This document shows positions 1 to 7,330 of a DNA stretch of 24,518 nt, piece after piece (position 1 is the stretch's first letter; each line of letters starts with the position of its first letter). Position numbers and translations under genes: made by a program. Source of the stretch: Kordia sp964351775. GTDB taxonomy: Bacteria; Bacteroidota; Bacteroidia; Flavobacteriales; Flavobacteriaceae. Where the stretch lies: positions 1-24,518 of the forward strand of contig CAYGPQ010000071.1 of assembly GCA_964351775.1 (NCBI GenBank), in the 5' to 3' direction. The notes under the pieces were generated by a model. The model had not been told where the DNA came from. It did no database searches and saw only the letters and a list, made by a program, of their open reading frames with translations.

Positions 1-74
1 ATTATTTCCTACTTATACTTAGTAAGTCATTTCGTATATTCAGCATATATTTTAAACCAAAAACTTTAAGTATC

Positions 75-224
75 ATGAAAAAAAAAGTAATCAAGTCGCT
101 TGATTTAAGCAAAGAAACCATCTCAACCATTGACAAATTAAAAGGTGGAACAGATTCAAAACCTTTATCTATTTGTCATTGTCCTTCTTACGGACATTGC
201 CCGACAAAAAAAGAGGAAGCATAG
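75..224 (+). CDS. RiPP precursor peptide with double-glycine leader, probably class I lanthipeptide-like (49 aa)
   Basis: A short reading frame from ATG 75 to TAG 222-224 encodes 49 residues. It starts MKKKVIKSLDLSKETIS and has KLKGG at residues 21-25. This Lys-rich start, an L-x-L-x-K-x-x-I block and a GG end match the leaders of Bacteroidota natural-product precursors, including class I lanthipeptides and GG-leader peptides cut by C39-type peptidase transporters (family knowledge). The predicted 24-residue core has Cys34, Cys36 and Cys42 and Ser/Thr at 26, 28, 32, 38 and 44, so dehydration and thioether rings are chemically possible. No LanB, LanC, radical SAM enzyme or C39 transporter lies downstream in the window; partners could lie upstream of position 1 or elsewhere. 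The gene is smaller than common length cut-offs and is easily missed. I am fairly sure it is a RiPP precursor, less sure of the class. Confidence 0.8.
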   Translation: MKKKVIKSLDLSKETISTIDKLKGGTDSKPLSICHCPSYGHCPTKKEEA

Positions 225-248
225 TCATTAGCGAATACTCAAAATTAT

Positions 249-381
249 AAGTGACTGTCTAAAAAATCTTAAAAAACGTCATCTAAACTTAATTCAGAAT
301 CTCATCATACTGATTTTCAATAATTATGAGAAACCGAACTTGATTCGGTTTGACGAAACTTTGACTTTTAGACAGCCACTT
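249..381. repeat. Quasi-palindromic intergenic element, 133 bp (MITE/REP-like)
   Basis: The ends 249-264 and 366-381 are inverted copies of about 16 bp with one mismatch (AAGTGACTGTCTAAAA against AAGTGGCTGTCTAAAA when reversed). Inside, a perfect 8-bp stem AAACCGAA/TTCGGTTT sits at 331-338 and 344-351. The two inner halves (about 278-305 and 326-354) also resemble each other in inverted orientation, both running from CGTCA to TCTCAT. It lies between the RiPP gene and ftsE and ends in a T-run at 380-387, so it could act as a terminator. A dispersed non-coding element fits best. The rest of 225-555 shows no convincing gene. Confidence 0.65.
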
Positions 382-555
382 TTTTTTATGCTTTCCCACC
401 AACCTGAATTTGATATAACTTTTAAAAGTGCTTCACACCAAATTAAATCGGATCCAATTCACATTACACAACTATTTCTTCACTTTAGTTTTTCGTATTG
501 CGGTTTAATTGTTTACTTTGTGTATTCGATTTAAAATCACACACAATTCAAACTC

Positions 556-1236
556 ATGGAGCAAATTCTCAACCTTAGAAACGTTTCTATTTTTCAACGC
601 GAAAACTTGATCCTTTCAGAACTCAATCTTACGATTCATAAAGGAGATTTTGTATACTTGATTGGAAAAACTGGCTCAGGAAAAAGTAGTTTGATGAAAA
701 CGTTGTATGGCGATTTACCATTGACTGATGGCGAAGGAACCATTGTTGATTTTAACTTAAAAACATTAAAAGAAAAGGACATTCCTTTTTTACGTAGAAA
801 ATTGGGGATCGTTTTTCAAGATTTTCAATTATTACAAGATCGTACAGTTGCTGATAATTTACTATTTGTACTGAAAGCTACTGGCTGGAAAGACAAAGAT
901 AAAATGCAAGCAAAAATTGATGAAGTGTTGGATAAGGTTGACATGAAAACCAAAAACTTCAAATTTCCATATCAACTTTCTGGTGGCGAGCAACAACGTA
1001 TTGCAATTGCTCGGGCTCTTTTAAATGATCCAGAATTGATTCTTGCCGACGAACCTACTGGAAATTTAGATCCGCAGACTAGTATTGAAGTCATGCAAGT
1101 ACTGCAAGAAATTAATAAAAGTGGTCGTACCATTTTAATGGCGACACATGATTATGCGTTAATTTTAAAATATCCTTCAAAAACGTTAAAATGCGATGAA
1201 GGTAAAGTATTTGAAGTCGTTCAGAAAAACGCATAG
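556..1236 (+). CDS. ftsE: Cell-division ABC ATPase FtsE
   Basis: The 226-residue protein is a complete ABC nucleotide-binding domain. Walker A is GKTGSGKS (37-44), the Q-loop FQDF (87-90), the signature LSGGEQQ (141-147), Walker B LILADE (161-166), and the H-loop His is H198 in ATHD. Its length and sequence style match FtsE, the ATPase that works with the membrane protein FtsX to control peptidoglycan hydrolases at the division site. No ftsX is adjacent; in Bacteroidota the two genes are often apart. Without the partner, a LolD/MacB-type ATPase is the main alternative, but the short chain and IHKGDFVYLIG opening favour FtsE. The ATG at 556 is the first good start after the repeat-bearing spacer. 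A 123-bp gap separates it from the glycosyltransferase genes. Confidence 0.85.
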   Translation: MEQILNLRNVSIFQRENLILSELNLTIHKGDFVYLIGKTGSGKSSLMKTLYGDLPLTDGEGTIVDFNLKTLKEKDIPFLRRKLGIVFQDFQLLQDRTVADNLLFVLKATGWKDKDKMQAKIDEVLDKVDMKTKNFKFPYQLSGGEQQRIAIARALLNDPELILADEPTGNLDPQTSIEVMQVLQEINKSGRTILMATHDYALILKYPSKTLKCDEGKVFEVVQKNA

Positions 1237-1359
1237 CACGCTTAAAAAAACGATTAATAATCGTTGGATTTCAAGTAAAAAGAGTACATTAGAAGCCCGA
1301 TGAGAAAGCTATATATTTAGACTTCCATCTCCCGAAACCGTTTTAATTGCTACCAACTA

Positions 1360-2256
1360 ATGCTGTCAGTCCTTATTCCAACGCACAATTACGATATTTC
1401 CACTTTAGTTGAGGAAATACACTCACAATTGGTGCAAACTGACGCTGTTTTCGAGATTTTATGCTTGGATGATCATTCTACCAATTTGGAAACCATCAAT
1501 CAAAATCAGCGGATTAATTCACTTTCTAATGCTTCGTATACGGTATTGCCCGAAAATATCGGTCGCAGCCGAATCAGAAATTTATTAGCAAAAAAAGCAA
1601 CCTACGATTGGTTGTTATTTTTAGATGCGGATGTGATTCCTGTGGCAAAAGATTTCATTACAAAATATGTAGAAACCATTTCTGATGAAAAAGAAGTGAT
1701 TTATGGTGGAATTTTATACCAAGAAGAAAAACCCAAACAAGAAAATGTATTGCGTTGGGTGTATGGAAAAGAAAGAGAAGCTTTAACGGTAAAACAACGA
1801 GAAGAAGCTTCCTATTTACGATTTTTAACCTTGAGTTTTTTGATTAAAAAGAAGGTGTTTGAAAAAGTAAAATTTAATGAAGATATTCCAAACGCACGCC
1901 ATGAAGATACCTTGTTTGCAAACGATTTAAAACATGCCGAAGTACATTTAACCCATATTCACAATCCAGTATATCATTTAGGTTTAGACACTAGTGCCGC
2001 ATTCATTCGGAAGTCTATGGAATCGGTAGAAGTCTTAATTTTATTTTTAAAAAACAACCTGATTGAACACGATGATATTTTGATTACCAAAGTATTTACA
2101 CGTGTAAAAAAGTTTGGCTTACATCACATTTTATCCATCATGTATCGCTGGTTTAAAAAACGATTTGAGAAAAACTTACTTTCAAATAATCCTTCTATGT
2201 TTATTTTTGACTTATACAGATTAACGTATCTTTGTTACTTAGATAAGCACCAATAA
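1360..2256 (+). CDS. Family 2 glycosyltransferase (GT-A fold)
   Basis: This 298-residue protein begins directly with a GT2 fold: LSVLIPTHN (2-10), the nucleotide-binding acidic pair in LCLDDHS (34-40), ENIGRSRIRN (65-74), and the metal-binding DAD of LFLDADV (86-92). A later HED, in NARHEDT, sits where GT2 enzymes carry the catalytic acidic residue. It probably adds one sugar to a surface glycan at the cytoplasmic face of the inner membrane; donor and acceptor cannot be read from the sequence. The C-terminal part is rich in basic and aromatic residues (YRWFKKRFEK), suggesting membrane association. Its stop codon overlaps the start of the next glycosyltransferase by one base. Confidence 0.85.
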   Translation: MLSVLIPTHNYDISTLVEEIHSQLVQTDAVFEILCLDDHSTNLETINQNQRINSLSNASYTVLPENIGRSRIRNLLAKKATYDWLLFLDADVIPVAKDFITKYVETISDEKEVIYGGILYQEEKPKQENVLRWVYGKEREALTVKQREEASYLRFLTLSFLIKKKVFEKVKFNEDIPNARHEDTLFANDLKHAEVHLTHIHNPVYHLGLDTSAAFIRKSMESVEVLILFLKNNLIEHDDILITKVFTRVKKFGLHHILSIMYRWFKKRFEKNLLSNNPSMFIFDLYRLTYLCYLDKHQ

Positions 2257-3197
2257 TGCCACTATTTTCCGTAATCATTCCGCTTTATAACAAAGAAAAT
2301 TACGTACAACAAACCGTTGAAAGTGTGTTGCAACAGACTTTTACTGATTTCGAATTGATCATTGTGAATGATGCAAGTACAGACAAAAGTGCGGAAATTG
2401 TTTCCCTAATTTCAGATGCGCGCATTCAACTTGTTGAGAATCCACAAAACTCAGGACTTTCCACCACAAGAAATCATGGAATTTCAAAAGCGTCAGGCAA
2501 CATTATTACACTATTAGACGCTGACGATGTGTGGTTACCAACCTTTTTGGAAACCATTAAACATCTCTATGAAACTTTCCCAGAAGCTTCTATATATGGA
2601 ACAGACTATATTGAAAAATATGCGCAGCAAGAAATATTAGAGCCCAAAAAGAACATTTCAACTTCGCTAAAAGGAACTTCTTTTATTGTACCTGATTTTT
2701 TTAAAGCAAATATGTTTCAACCTATTTTTTCACAAAGTAATGTGGCTTTTAAGAAAGAAATTTGTTTAGAAAGTGTGGTTTTCAATCCTCAAATTACGTT
2801 TGCAGAAGATATTGATTTTTATATAAAATACGGTTCAAAATATAAAGTTGCGTATCAATATGAAGCGCTTGCAGAAATTCGATTTGATGTACCAAATCAA
2901 ATGAGTAAACTTTCGATTGCCGCTAAAATACTTCCCGATTTGGATCGTTATGAAAGTATCGCAAAAGACAATCCTTCATTAAAAAAGTACCTGGATTTGT
3001 ATCGGTATATTTTTGCGATATTGTATCATCTTGAAAACGCAATTCCGCAACGAAACGCCATGCTTCAACATATAAAGTATGCAAATTTGACTTTTAAACA
3101 GCGTTTATTGTTAAAAAGCCCACGATTTGTATTGCTACTATTAAAAAAGATAAAAGGGTTTTTGTTGAAACGGAATGTGAGGGTGACTTCGTTTTAG
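2256..3197 (+). CDS. Family 2 glycosyltransferase (GT-A fold)
   Basis: The 313-residue protein has canonical GT2 motifs: FSVIIPLYNKENY (4-16), VESVLQQTF (21-29), LIIVNDASTD (34-43) and the DADD metal-binding motif at 88-91 in LLDADDVW. A second acidic motif, FAEDIDFY, lies in the C-terminal half at the usual catalytic-base position. The ATG shares its A with the TAA of the preceding gene (TAATG), which points to translational coupling. The two transferases therefore probably act successively on one glycan. The C-terminus is strongly basic (LLKKIKGFLLKRNVR), as in peripheral membrane glycosyltransferases. Substrates are unknown. Confidence 0.87.
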   Translation: MPLFSVIIPLYNKENYVQQTVESVLQQTFTDFELIIVNDASTDKSAEIVSLISDARIQLVENPQNSGLSTTRNHGISKASGNIITLLDADDVWLPTFLETIKHLYETFPEASIYGTDYIEKYAQQEILEPKKNISTSLKGTSFIVPDFFKANMFQPIFSQSNVAFKKEICLESVVFNPQITFAEDIDFYIKYGSKYKVAYQYEALAEIRFDVPNQMSKLSIAAKILPDLDRYESIAKDNPSLKKYLDLYRYIFAILYHLENAIPQRNAMLQHIKYANLTFKQRLLLKSPRFVLLLLKKIKGFLLKRNVRVTSF

Positions 3198-3251
3198 GTC
3201 GCTTTGCTTTTGGGGATTAGGGATTAGATAAAAAAGTAACAAAACGTAACC

Positions 3252-3289
3252 GTTCGAGTAAATTTGCAAAGCAAATTTGTATCGAAAAC
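3252..3289. repeat. Capped hairpin repeat, member A
   Basis: A perfect 8-bp stem AAATTTGC/GCAAATTT with an AAA loop (3260-3278) is flanked by GTTCGAGT on the left and GTATCGAAAAC on the right. The same caps around a different stem occur on the minus strand at 17719-17760. It lies between a plus-strand and a minus-strand gene end, so a bidirectional terminator or a dispersed REP-like element are both possible. Confidence 0.55.
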
Positions 3290-3298
3290 TACTTTAAC

Positions 3299-3331
3299 TT
3301 CTCAATACTCAATACTAAAATCTCAATACTA
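3299..3331. repeat. Short tandem repeat of TCAATACT type
   Basis: Three copies of CTCAATACT occur here, two head to tail and one after a 6-base interruption. The array runs into the stop codon of the ketoisomerase gene (3329-3331, minus strand), so the repeat forms the end of that gene and the start of its 3' flank. Similar simple repeats abut a gene at 17335. Confidence 0.6.
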
Positions 3332-3754
3332 CTTAAACAACTTAATGTCTTCCTTAGTAATCACGAAATCTTGATAATCACGAATATAGTCGTCTTCGTC
3401 AAATACATCAGAAGCCAATACCAAACAAACAGCACCAGAAGAAAAGTTTTCTAATTCGCGCCAAATTCCATGTGGAATCAAGCAACCTTGATTGGGTTTG
3501 TTGAGTAAAATACGTTTTTGACTTGTGCCATCTTTAAAAATCACTTCAAAACTTCCGCTTAATGCAATTAAAACTTCATGCTGTTCTACATGCGCATGTC
3601 CGCCTCTTTTTGCACCACTAGGAATATCATATAAATAATAAACACGCTTGCATTTAAAAGGAATTGTGTCTCCTTCTATAACAGAGATATTACCTCTAAA
3701 GTCTTCGATTTTTGGAATCGTGAGTAGTTGTATATCAGCAACAGTTGTAGACAT
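3329..3754 (-). CDS. Sugar 3,4-ketoisomerase, FdtA/QdtA/WxcM-like cupin
   Basis: This 141-residue single-cupin protein matches dTDP-4-keto-6-deoxyglucose 3,4-ketoisomerases in length and motifs: IPKIEDFRGNISVIE (13-27), RVYYLYDIP (37-45), the catalytic-region RGGHAH with His53 and His55, and LIPHGIWRELENFS (92-105). FdtA and QdtA move the keto group from C4 to C3 so that a PLP aminotransferase can make a 3-amino-3,6-dideoxyhexose. The product stereochemistry (galacto FdtA or gluco QdtA) cannot be told from the sequence alone. It follows the GT4 gene by 3 bp on the same strand. The expected partner aminotransferase is at 9228-10331, 5.5 kb away, whereas these genes are often adjacent. Confidence 0.88.
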   Translation of the reverse strand: MSTTVADIQLLTIPKIEDFRGNISVIEGDTIPFKCKRVYYLYDIPSGAKRGGHAHVEQHEVLIALSGSFEVIFKDGTSQKRILLNKPNQGCLIPHGIWRELENFSSGAVCLVLASDVFDEDDYIRDYQDFVITKEDIKLFK

Positions 3755-3757
3755 ATT

Positions 3758-4843
3758 TTAGACGTTTATTAGTTGAATCCATTGCTGGATTACGGGGTTT
3801 TCGGTGAATTTGTTTATGGAAGATACTGTATTTTGTTTACATTTCGTATACAATTCAAAATTTTCGATTAACAGTATCATTGCATCCTTCAAATTCGCAA
3901 AGTTTTGATTTTCAACAAGCAATCCATTGATTTTATGTTGAATAATTTCATTGGGTCCCGATTTACAATCAAATGCAATTACAGGTGTTTGCTGTTGTAA
4001 CGCTTCTAATAAAACCATTGGAAACCCTTCTACCCTACTTGACAACACTAAAAATTTTGCATTTCTAATATATTCATCCACATTTTCCACAAATCCCAAG
4101 AGTCGCACATGATTTTCTAATTGTAATCTTGAAATCAGTTTTTCGAGTGATTTTTTATCTTCTCCATCACCACAAATATATAATTTTATATTTTTCTCGG
4201 TCAAGCCAGAAGTATGATAGGTTTCAATCAACCGATCGAACTGCTTGATGTCGTTTCGCAAACGCCCAACCGCAATGATATACTCTTCTGAAATTTCGTG
4301 TTTCTTTTCAGGCTGTTTTTCGCTTGAAACAATATAATTTGGAATGTGAAGTAGGTTTTCAAAATCGTATAGCTCGCCCAATTTTTCTTCAATGGCTTCC
4401 GAAACTGCAACTACAGCATGCATTTCATTGTATATTTTTTTGAAAAGTTTCCCTTTCGGGATATGCCACTGAATTTCATAACTATGAATCATCATCATCA
4501 TTTTTTCAGCTTCAAATATGAATCGATGCAGCAGATATTCCATCACAAATCTACTTCGTGATCGAAAATCAATGTACATATCAGCATTGCATTTTTTATA
4601 GGCTTTTCTAAATGCAAAAAACTTCTGAACTTGCTTGATGATTTTTATAGAAGATTCCTTCTCACCCAAATTATACAAGGTTCCTTCGTAAGGATATGTA
4701 ATTTGATCTTTTAACGAAATAATAGAAACTTCAAATCCGTAATTGTGTAATGACTTCGAAAAGTTTGCCGCTTGCTTTTCCGCGCCGCCGCCACTCAAAC
4801 ACTCGACAATTATACAGATTTTCTTTTTAGAATTTTGCAGCAT
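3758..4843 (-). CDS. Family 4 glycosyltransferase (GT-B fold)
   Basis: The 361-residue protein shows both Rossmann halves of a GT4 enzyme. The N-terminal acceptor domain starts with KKICIIVECLSGGGAEK, whose GGGAEK loop is typical. The C-terminal donor domain has AVGRL (191-195), LYICGDGED (221-229), LLGF (248-251) and the EX7E motif Glu272/Glu280 in VEGFPMVLLEAL. The following FDCKSGPNEII block is characteristic of GT4 enzymes that work on lipid-linked or capsular glycans. It is a retaining transferase by family, with unknown sugar. The start at 4843 faces the divergent transferase at 4882. It is co-directional with the ketoisomerase gene, 3 bp downstream. Confidence 0.9.
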   Translation of the reverse strand: MLQNSKKKICIIVECLSGGGAEKQAANFSKSLHNYGFEVSIISLKDQITYPYEGTLYNLGEKESSIKIIKQVQKFFAFRKAYKKCNADMYIDFRSRSRFVMEYLLHRFIFEAEKMMMMIHSYEIQWHIPKGKLFKKIYNEMHAVVAVSEAIEEKLGELYDFENLLHIPNYIVSSEKQPEKKHEISEEYIIAVGRLRNDIKQFDRLIETYHTSGLTEKNIKLYICGDGEDKKSLEKLISRLQLENHVRLLGFVENVDEYIRNAKFLVLSSRVEGFPMVLLEALQQQTPVIAFDCKSGPNEIIQHKINGLLVENQNFANLKDAMILLIENFELYTKCKQNTVSSINKFTENPVIQQWIQLINV

Positions 4844-4856
4844 AAAGTTTTCCTAC

Positions 4857-4864
4857 TATCTTTC
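4857..4864 (+). promoter_or_regulatory. Possible -7 box for the plus-strand glycosyltransferase
   Basis: TATCTTTC matches the Bacteroidota -7 consensus TAnnTTTG at all but the last base. It lies 17 bp before ATG 4882, implying a leader of roughly 10 bases. No clear TTG -33 element is seen. Confidence 0.35.
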
Positions 4865-4867
4865 ACG

Positions 4868-4875
4868 CAAATATA
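4868..4875 (-). promoter_or_regulatory. -7 box for the minus-strand GT4/ketoisomerase genes
   Basis: Read on the minus strand this is TATATTTG, an exact TAnnTTTG match, 24 bp before the ATG at 4843. Its upstream -33 region would lie inside the divergent gene at 4882. Confidence 0.45.
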
Positions 4876-4881
4876 CTGTTT

Positions 4882-6015
4882 ATGCGAATATTATTGGTAG
4901 GTGAATACAGTAGATTTCATAATTCGCTGAAAGAAGGTCTACAAAAATTACAGCACGATGTTACATTGGTCGGTCGCACTGATAGCTTTAAAAACTACCC
5001 AATTGACATTTCGCTTGAAGCTACTTTTTTTCAAAAAAAGATTCCAAACCTTTTTCGCCAAATGATATTTCGAATGAGCACTATTGATATTGCTTCTTTA
5101 GAAATTGCCTATCGTTTTTATAAGCATCGGAAATCATTTCGCGATTATGACGCCGTACAATTGATCAATGAATTCCCAATTGCAACGACTCCTTTTATCG
5201 AACAAAGATTATTGAAGTACATTTTCAAGCATAATAAAAATGTGTATTTGTCATCATGTGGAGATGATTTTTATTATCTGAATTATATTTTAAATGCCAA
5301 CATACCCTATCATATTTTAACGCCGTATATAAAGAATAATAATGCCCGAAAAAGTTTTAAATATTCATTACAATATTTATCAACATCACATCAGAAGTTG
5401 CATCATTTTGTGATTAAAAATGTACAAGGAATTATTCCTGCAAATTTAGATTACGATATGGCGTACCGAGAACATCCAAAAGCATTACCCGTGGTTCCGT
5501 TTCCTATTAATGTAGAATTATTGAAGTTTACACCATTAGTGTATCATGGAAAAGTCAATATTTTTCATGGTGTAAATGAAGTCAATTATTTAAAAAAAGG
5601 AAACGATTTGATTGACGAAGCCTTGAAGATTATTGCGGAAAAATATCCCGATCGTGTTGAAGTGAAAACCGCGTATAGTTTGCCTTATAATGAATATATT
5701 AAAACTTACGAGGAAGCACATATTATCATGGATCAGTTGTATGGCTACGACCAAGGATACAATGCTTTGGAAGCAATGGCGAAAGGAAAAGTGGTGTTTT
5801 CAGGAGCCGAAACTGTATTTCAAGAGTTTTATAAATTAGATAAAACCGTTGTTATAAACGCGACTCCAAATGTGGATGATTTGGTAGAGAAACTAAGTTT
5901 TTTGATTGAAAATCCCGAAGAATTACTTCAGATTGGAAAAAATGCACGCGCTTTTGTGGAAGATTTTCACGAGTATGAAAGTGTTGCGAAGCAGTATTTA
6001 GAACGTTGGCTTTGA
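4882..6015 (+). CDS. GT-B type glycosyltransferase, GT4-like
   Basis: The 377-residue protein begins MRILLVGEYSRFHNSL, the glycine-rich first strand of a GT-B acceptor domain. Near the C-terminus it has YDQGYNALEAMAKGKVVFSG, matching the donor-site E-A-M-x-x-G-K-x-V stretch of GT4 enzymes. The typical EX7E is degenerate: the EGFP segment is replaced by YDQGYN, so catalytic detail is uncertain. A conserved NIFHGVNEVNYLKKG block resembles a nucleotide-binding loop. It is transcribed divergently from the GT4 gene over a 38-bp gap and lies alone on the plus strand within a minus-strand glycan cluster. It probably contributes one transfer step to the same polymer; substrate unknown. Confidence 0.75.
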   Translation: MRILLVGEYSRFHNSLKEGLQKLQHDVTLVGRTDSFKNYPIDISLEATFFQKKIPNLFRQMIFRMSTIDIASLEIAYRFYKHRKSFRDYDAVQLINEFPIATTPFIEQRLLKYIFKHNKNVYLSSCGDDFYYLNYILNANIPYHILTPYIKNNNARKSFKYSLQYLSTSHQKLHHFVIKNVQGIIPANLDYDMAYREHPKALPVVPFPINVELLKFTPLVYHGKVNIFHGVNEVNYLKKGNDLIDEALKIIAEKYPDRVEVKTAYSLPYNEYIKTYEEAHIIMDQLYGYDQGYNALEAMAKGKVVFSGAETVFQEFYKLDKTVVINATPNVDDLVEKLSFLIENPEELLQIGKNARAFVEDFHEYESVAKQYLERWL

Positions 6016-6091
6016 TTTGTTTGTTTTTCGTTTGTAAGCGAGAATTACTTTTACATTTTAAATTTAGCGTTTATAATTTAACATTTCATCA

Positions 6092-6149
6092 CGTCAATTC
6101 GAGTGATTTTTTATGGAGTGAAGCGAAATAAGAAATTGTATCGAGAATC
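6092..6149. repeat. Capped hairpin repeat, member C (degenerate)
   Basis: The element begins CGTCAATTCGAGTG and ends TTGTATCGAGAATC, the same cap words as members at 3252 and 17719. The interior pairs imperfectly (GATTTTTTA with TAAGAAATT). It lies in the 231-bp spacer between two genes whose stops face each other. Confidence 0.5.
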
Positions 6150-6180
6150 TTTAGTGACACAAATTCGCGCCTATTTCGAA

Positions 6181-6210
6181 GTTGTTCTCGACTACGCTCG
6201 AACTGACAAC
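6181..6210. repeat. Capped hairpin repeat, member D (minimal)
   Basis: An imperfect inverted repeat with TTCTCGA and TCGAAC arms around a short CTACGC centre, bounded by GTTGT and ACAAC. Its reverse strand reads GTTCGAG then CGTAG then TCGAGAAC, the cap words of the other members with almost no stem. It is immediately downstream of trmL (minus strand). Confidence 0.5.
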
Positions 6211-6246
6211 TTATTTAAAATTCAACATTCATAATTCAAAATTTCA

Positions 6247-6699
6247 CTACTTCAACTTCCGAATTCCTTCATACACCACAATACCTACTGCATTTGCCAA
6301 ATTGAGACTTCGGATGTGTTCACTGAACATTGGAATTGTATATAAATCTTTGGAATGCTTGTCTGTAATTTCTTTGGGTAAACCCACCGATTCTTTTCCG
6401 AAAACTAAAAATAAATCGTCTTCATACGGAATTTCGTCATAGGTTTTACTTCCGTGACTTGATAGATAGGCCATTTTTTTATCCGAATTCTTTTGATAAA
6501 ATTCTTCTAAATTTTCATAAATATGAACTGATAAATGTTGCCAATAATCCAATCCTGCACGTTTGAGTCGCGCATCTGTAATTTCAAAACCAAACGGTTT
6601 TACTAAGTGTAAGTTGGAACCTGAAGCCAAGCTTAATCTACCTATATTACCTGTGTTTGTGGGGATTTCGGGTGCTACAAGTACGATATTGTATGCCAT
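6247..6699 (-). CDS. trmL: tRNA (cytidine(34)-2'-O)-methyltransferase TrmL
   Basis: The 150-residue protein is a minimal SPOUT methyltransferase of TrmL length. N-terminal motif 1 is PEIPTNTGNIGRLS (10-23), motif 2 is FLVFGKESVGLP (97-108) and the trefoil-knot C-terminus is SLNLANAVGIVVYEGIR (131-147). TrmL methylates the ribose of the wobble base in certain leucine tRNAs using SAM. Its ATG overlaps the stop of the CIA30 gene by one base (TAATG), so the two are probably translated as a coupled pair, though no functional link is known to me. The gene sits inside a glycan cluster as a housekeeping insert. Confidence is high because all three SPOUT motifs are intact. Confidence 0.92.
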   Translation of the reverse strand: MAYNIVLVAPEIPTNTGNIGRLSLASGSNLHLVKPFGFEITDARLKRAGLDYWQHLSVHIYENLEEFYQKNSDKKMAYLSSHGSKTYDEIPYEDDLFLVFGKESVGLPKEITDKHSKDLYTIPMFSEHIRSLNLANAVGIVVYEGIRKLK

Positions 6700-7247
6700 T
6701 ATTTAAACTTTATATAATCAATTTCTATCTTAAAATCACCAGCTCTTTTCTCGCTTGAGGTAAAACCAACACGTAAAATCTTTTTTAATTCTTCTTGTGT
6801 CAGTCTTCCTGGCCTTTTACTTCCTATGTTATAGCGATCAAATTCTGAAAAAGCAATTTCTGCTTCCACCCATTTCCAATCGGTTGGTTTCAAAGATACT
6901 TTGTAATACGGAAGATACCAACGTTTGTCCATCTCAACAGTAAAACCCATAATGTAGTTTTTAGAGCGATAGCGAATAATTACTTTCGAAAACGAAGAAA
7001 GGTCCATTTTTTTGAATCTGCTTTTATAAGACGAAAATCCGCCATTATTTTCAAGGGAAACGGTTCCGTCAAATACTACACCATCATCTGTAAATCGATA
7101 CGCACCTTTGGAAAGTCCGCCCATAACACCATCATCAGTAATGCTCCAAAGTTCGCCGTCTTTATATTTTCCAAAATCAATTTCAGTTTTTTGCGCACAT
7201 AGTATTTGTGTGATCATGAAGAAACTTAATACATATATCTTTTTCAT
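6699..7247 (-). CDS. Secreted CIA30-domain protein
   Basis: The 182-residue protein opens with a cleavable signal peptide (MKKIYVLSFFMITQILCAQ, cut likely after CAQ or LCA) and contains one CIA30-type beta-sandwich. The hallmark is LWSITDDGVMGGLSKG (33-48), followed by FDGTVSLENNGGFSSYKSR and a conserved W-x-W-V-E. CIA30 was named from a complex I assembly factor, but secreted bacterial members are carbohydrate-binding-module-like, and no complex I role should be inferred. It lies upstream of and overlaps trmL by one base. The function is probably periplasmic or outer-membrane and is not known. A Cys at residue 17 lacks a good lipobox context. Confidence 0.82.
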   Translation of the reverse strand: MKKIYVLSFFMITQILCAQKTEIDFGKYKDGELWSITDDGVMGGLSKGAYRFTDDGVVFDGTVSLENNGGFSSYKSRFKKMDLSSFSKVIIRYRSKNYIMGFTVEMDKRWYLPYYKVSLKPTDWKWVEAEIAFSEFDRYNIGSKRPGRLTQEELKKILRVGFTSSEKRAGDFKIEIDYIKFK

Positions 7248-7330
7248 TCTTTTTTAGCTAAATATACAAAGATTTCGAAAAGATTGAAATTTCTGGGTAA
7301 GCAAAACAAGTTTGCTTGTGCTTTATTTTT

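Noticed and set aside
340..534. 64-residue frame between the RiPP gene and ftsE
   Set aside because: It begins inside the palindromic element, has no protein-like composition or family, and no promoter fit.
6699..7247. Complex I assembly role for the CIA30 protein
   Set aside because: It has a signal peptide, so it acts outside the cytoplasm; only the domain fold is shared.
7299..7317. Hairpin AAGCAAA/TTTGCTT as terminator after the acyltransferase gene
   Set aside because: The 7-bp stem is real, but no T-run follows on the minus strand, so terminator function is not supported.
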